A stretch of DNA of 35,682 bases from Calothrix sp. C42_A2020_038. GTDB lineage: Bacteria; Cyanobacteriota; Cyanobacteriia; Cyanobacteriales; Nostocaceae. The notes under the pieces are model-generated. The model worked only from the letters and a program-made list of their open reading frames with translations. It was not told the origin of the DNA and did not search any database. The stretch is taken from the NCBI GenBank assembly GCA_015272395.1, contig JACYLQ010000028.1, positions 1 to 35,682 of the forward strand, given 5' to 3'. The stretch's first letter is position 1. Each line of letters starts with the position of its first letter. Positions 35,358 through 35,682 of this stretch are shown piece after piece. Position numbers and translations under genes: made by a program.

Positions 35358-35595
35358 AGAAAATTGCAATTATGATTCTCCAAGCAAAATGTATGTCGTT
35401 TCGGCAATCATTTCGCCTTAGAGCTGTCTTTGTCGAGATTGCCAAAACCTTGAACTTTTTACAATGATAGATAAGTTTCAAACGACTGTCTCTACTAGTA
35501 ACTCAAGCAGCCCAACTATTTATTATATGGAATCTTTCCGTATAATCTTTTTCTAAATCCTGATATATCAAGCATTCTAACCACTTCCTTTCCTA
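35358..35595. repeat. Intergenic region with an 11-bp inverted repeat
   Basis: No gene is seen upstream of the GNAT start. TTCCGTATAAT (35536-35546) and ATTATACGGAA (35595-35605) are exact reverse complements 48 bases apart; the right arm overlaps the stop codon of the next gene. It may be a terminator-like structure or an element end. Confidence 0.5.
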
Positions 35596-35682
35596 TTATA
35601 CGGAAAACTTCTTTTTTATGTCCTTATTGGCATCTGGGTCTTTTGGCGCTTCACCAATCACTGGTTGCGAAGAATGACGAAC
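35596..35682 (-). CDS. C-terminal end of a gene running off the right edge
   Basis: The minus-strand frame is open from the window edge and ends at TAA (35596-35598), giving 28 residues that include QPVIGEAPKDPDANKDIKKK and end FSV. Composition is protein-like. The family cannot be identified from this fragment. Confidence 0.4.
   Translation of the reverse strand, partial: VRHSSQPVIGEAPKDPDANKDIKKKFSV

Overview
The window looks like chromosomal DNA of a filamentous, probably heterocyst-forming cyanobacterium (Nostocales type). The evidence is an AT-rich genome, an isiA chlorophyll antenna gene with flavodoxins, a DevB/DevC/DevA-type exporter, a tocopherol/plastoquinone-type MPBQ methyltransferase, a groEL with a perfect CIRCE element, and an rnpB gene carrying heptanucleotide STRR-like sequence. 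That last trait is known from heterocystous cyanobacterial RNase P RNA. The palindrome GGCGCC occurs about 40 times, far above chance, while the usual HIP1 octamer GCGATCGC was seen once.

Layout. Positions 1-3540 are accessory: an orphan ParD antitoxin, a DUF433/DUF5615 toxin-antitoxin-like pair, an acetyltransferase fragment, a VapB-like antitoxin with a truncated PIN toxin, and a 13-repeat CRISPR array without cas genes whose terminal repeat is fused to the broken toxin gene. Next come exbB-exbD (3811-4856) and an mntC-mntA-mntB manganese ABC transporter (5125-7848), then a remnant of an aspartyl-protease-like gene. The iron-stress cluster follows on the minus strand (8293-11496): flavodoxin with an insertion, isiA, isiB, alpha/beta hydrolase, with a Fur-like palindrome upstream.

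Positions 12208-18678 form a candidate regulon: a TetR regulator, a TMEM175-type channel, a DevB membrane-fusion protein, a GNAT enzyme, a DevC permease and a DevA ATPase. Three near-identical palindromes precede tetR, the GNAT-devC pair and devA, so one regulator probably controls this dispersed exporter. From 18818 to 34491 the content is largely housekeeping: MPBQ methyltransferase, photolyase, Nudix hydrolase, two SDR enzymes including a FabG, a class-II glutamine amidotransferase, a CRP-family regulator, a WecA/MraY-type transferase, groEL, corA, rnpB next to rnc, and a Gfo/Idh/MocA dehydrogenase.

The right end (34492-35682) is accessory again. It holds a possible transposase remnant, then a structure with the architecture of an integron attC site immediately downstream of, and in the same orientation as, a GNAT acetyltransferase gene. 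This resembles a solitary gene cassette and is the most surprising candidate in the window. A gene running off the right edge is seen only as its last 28 codons.
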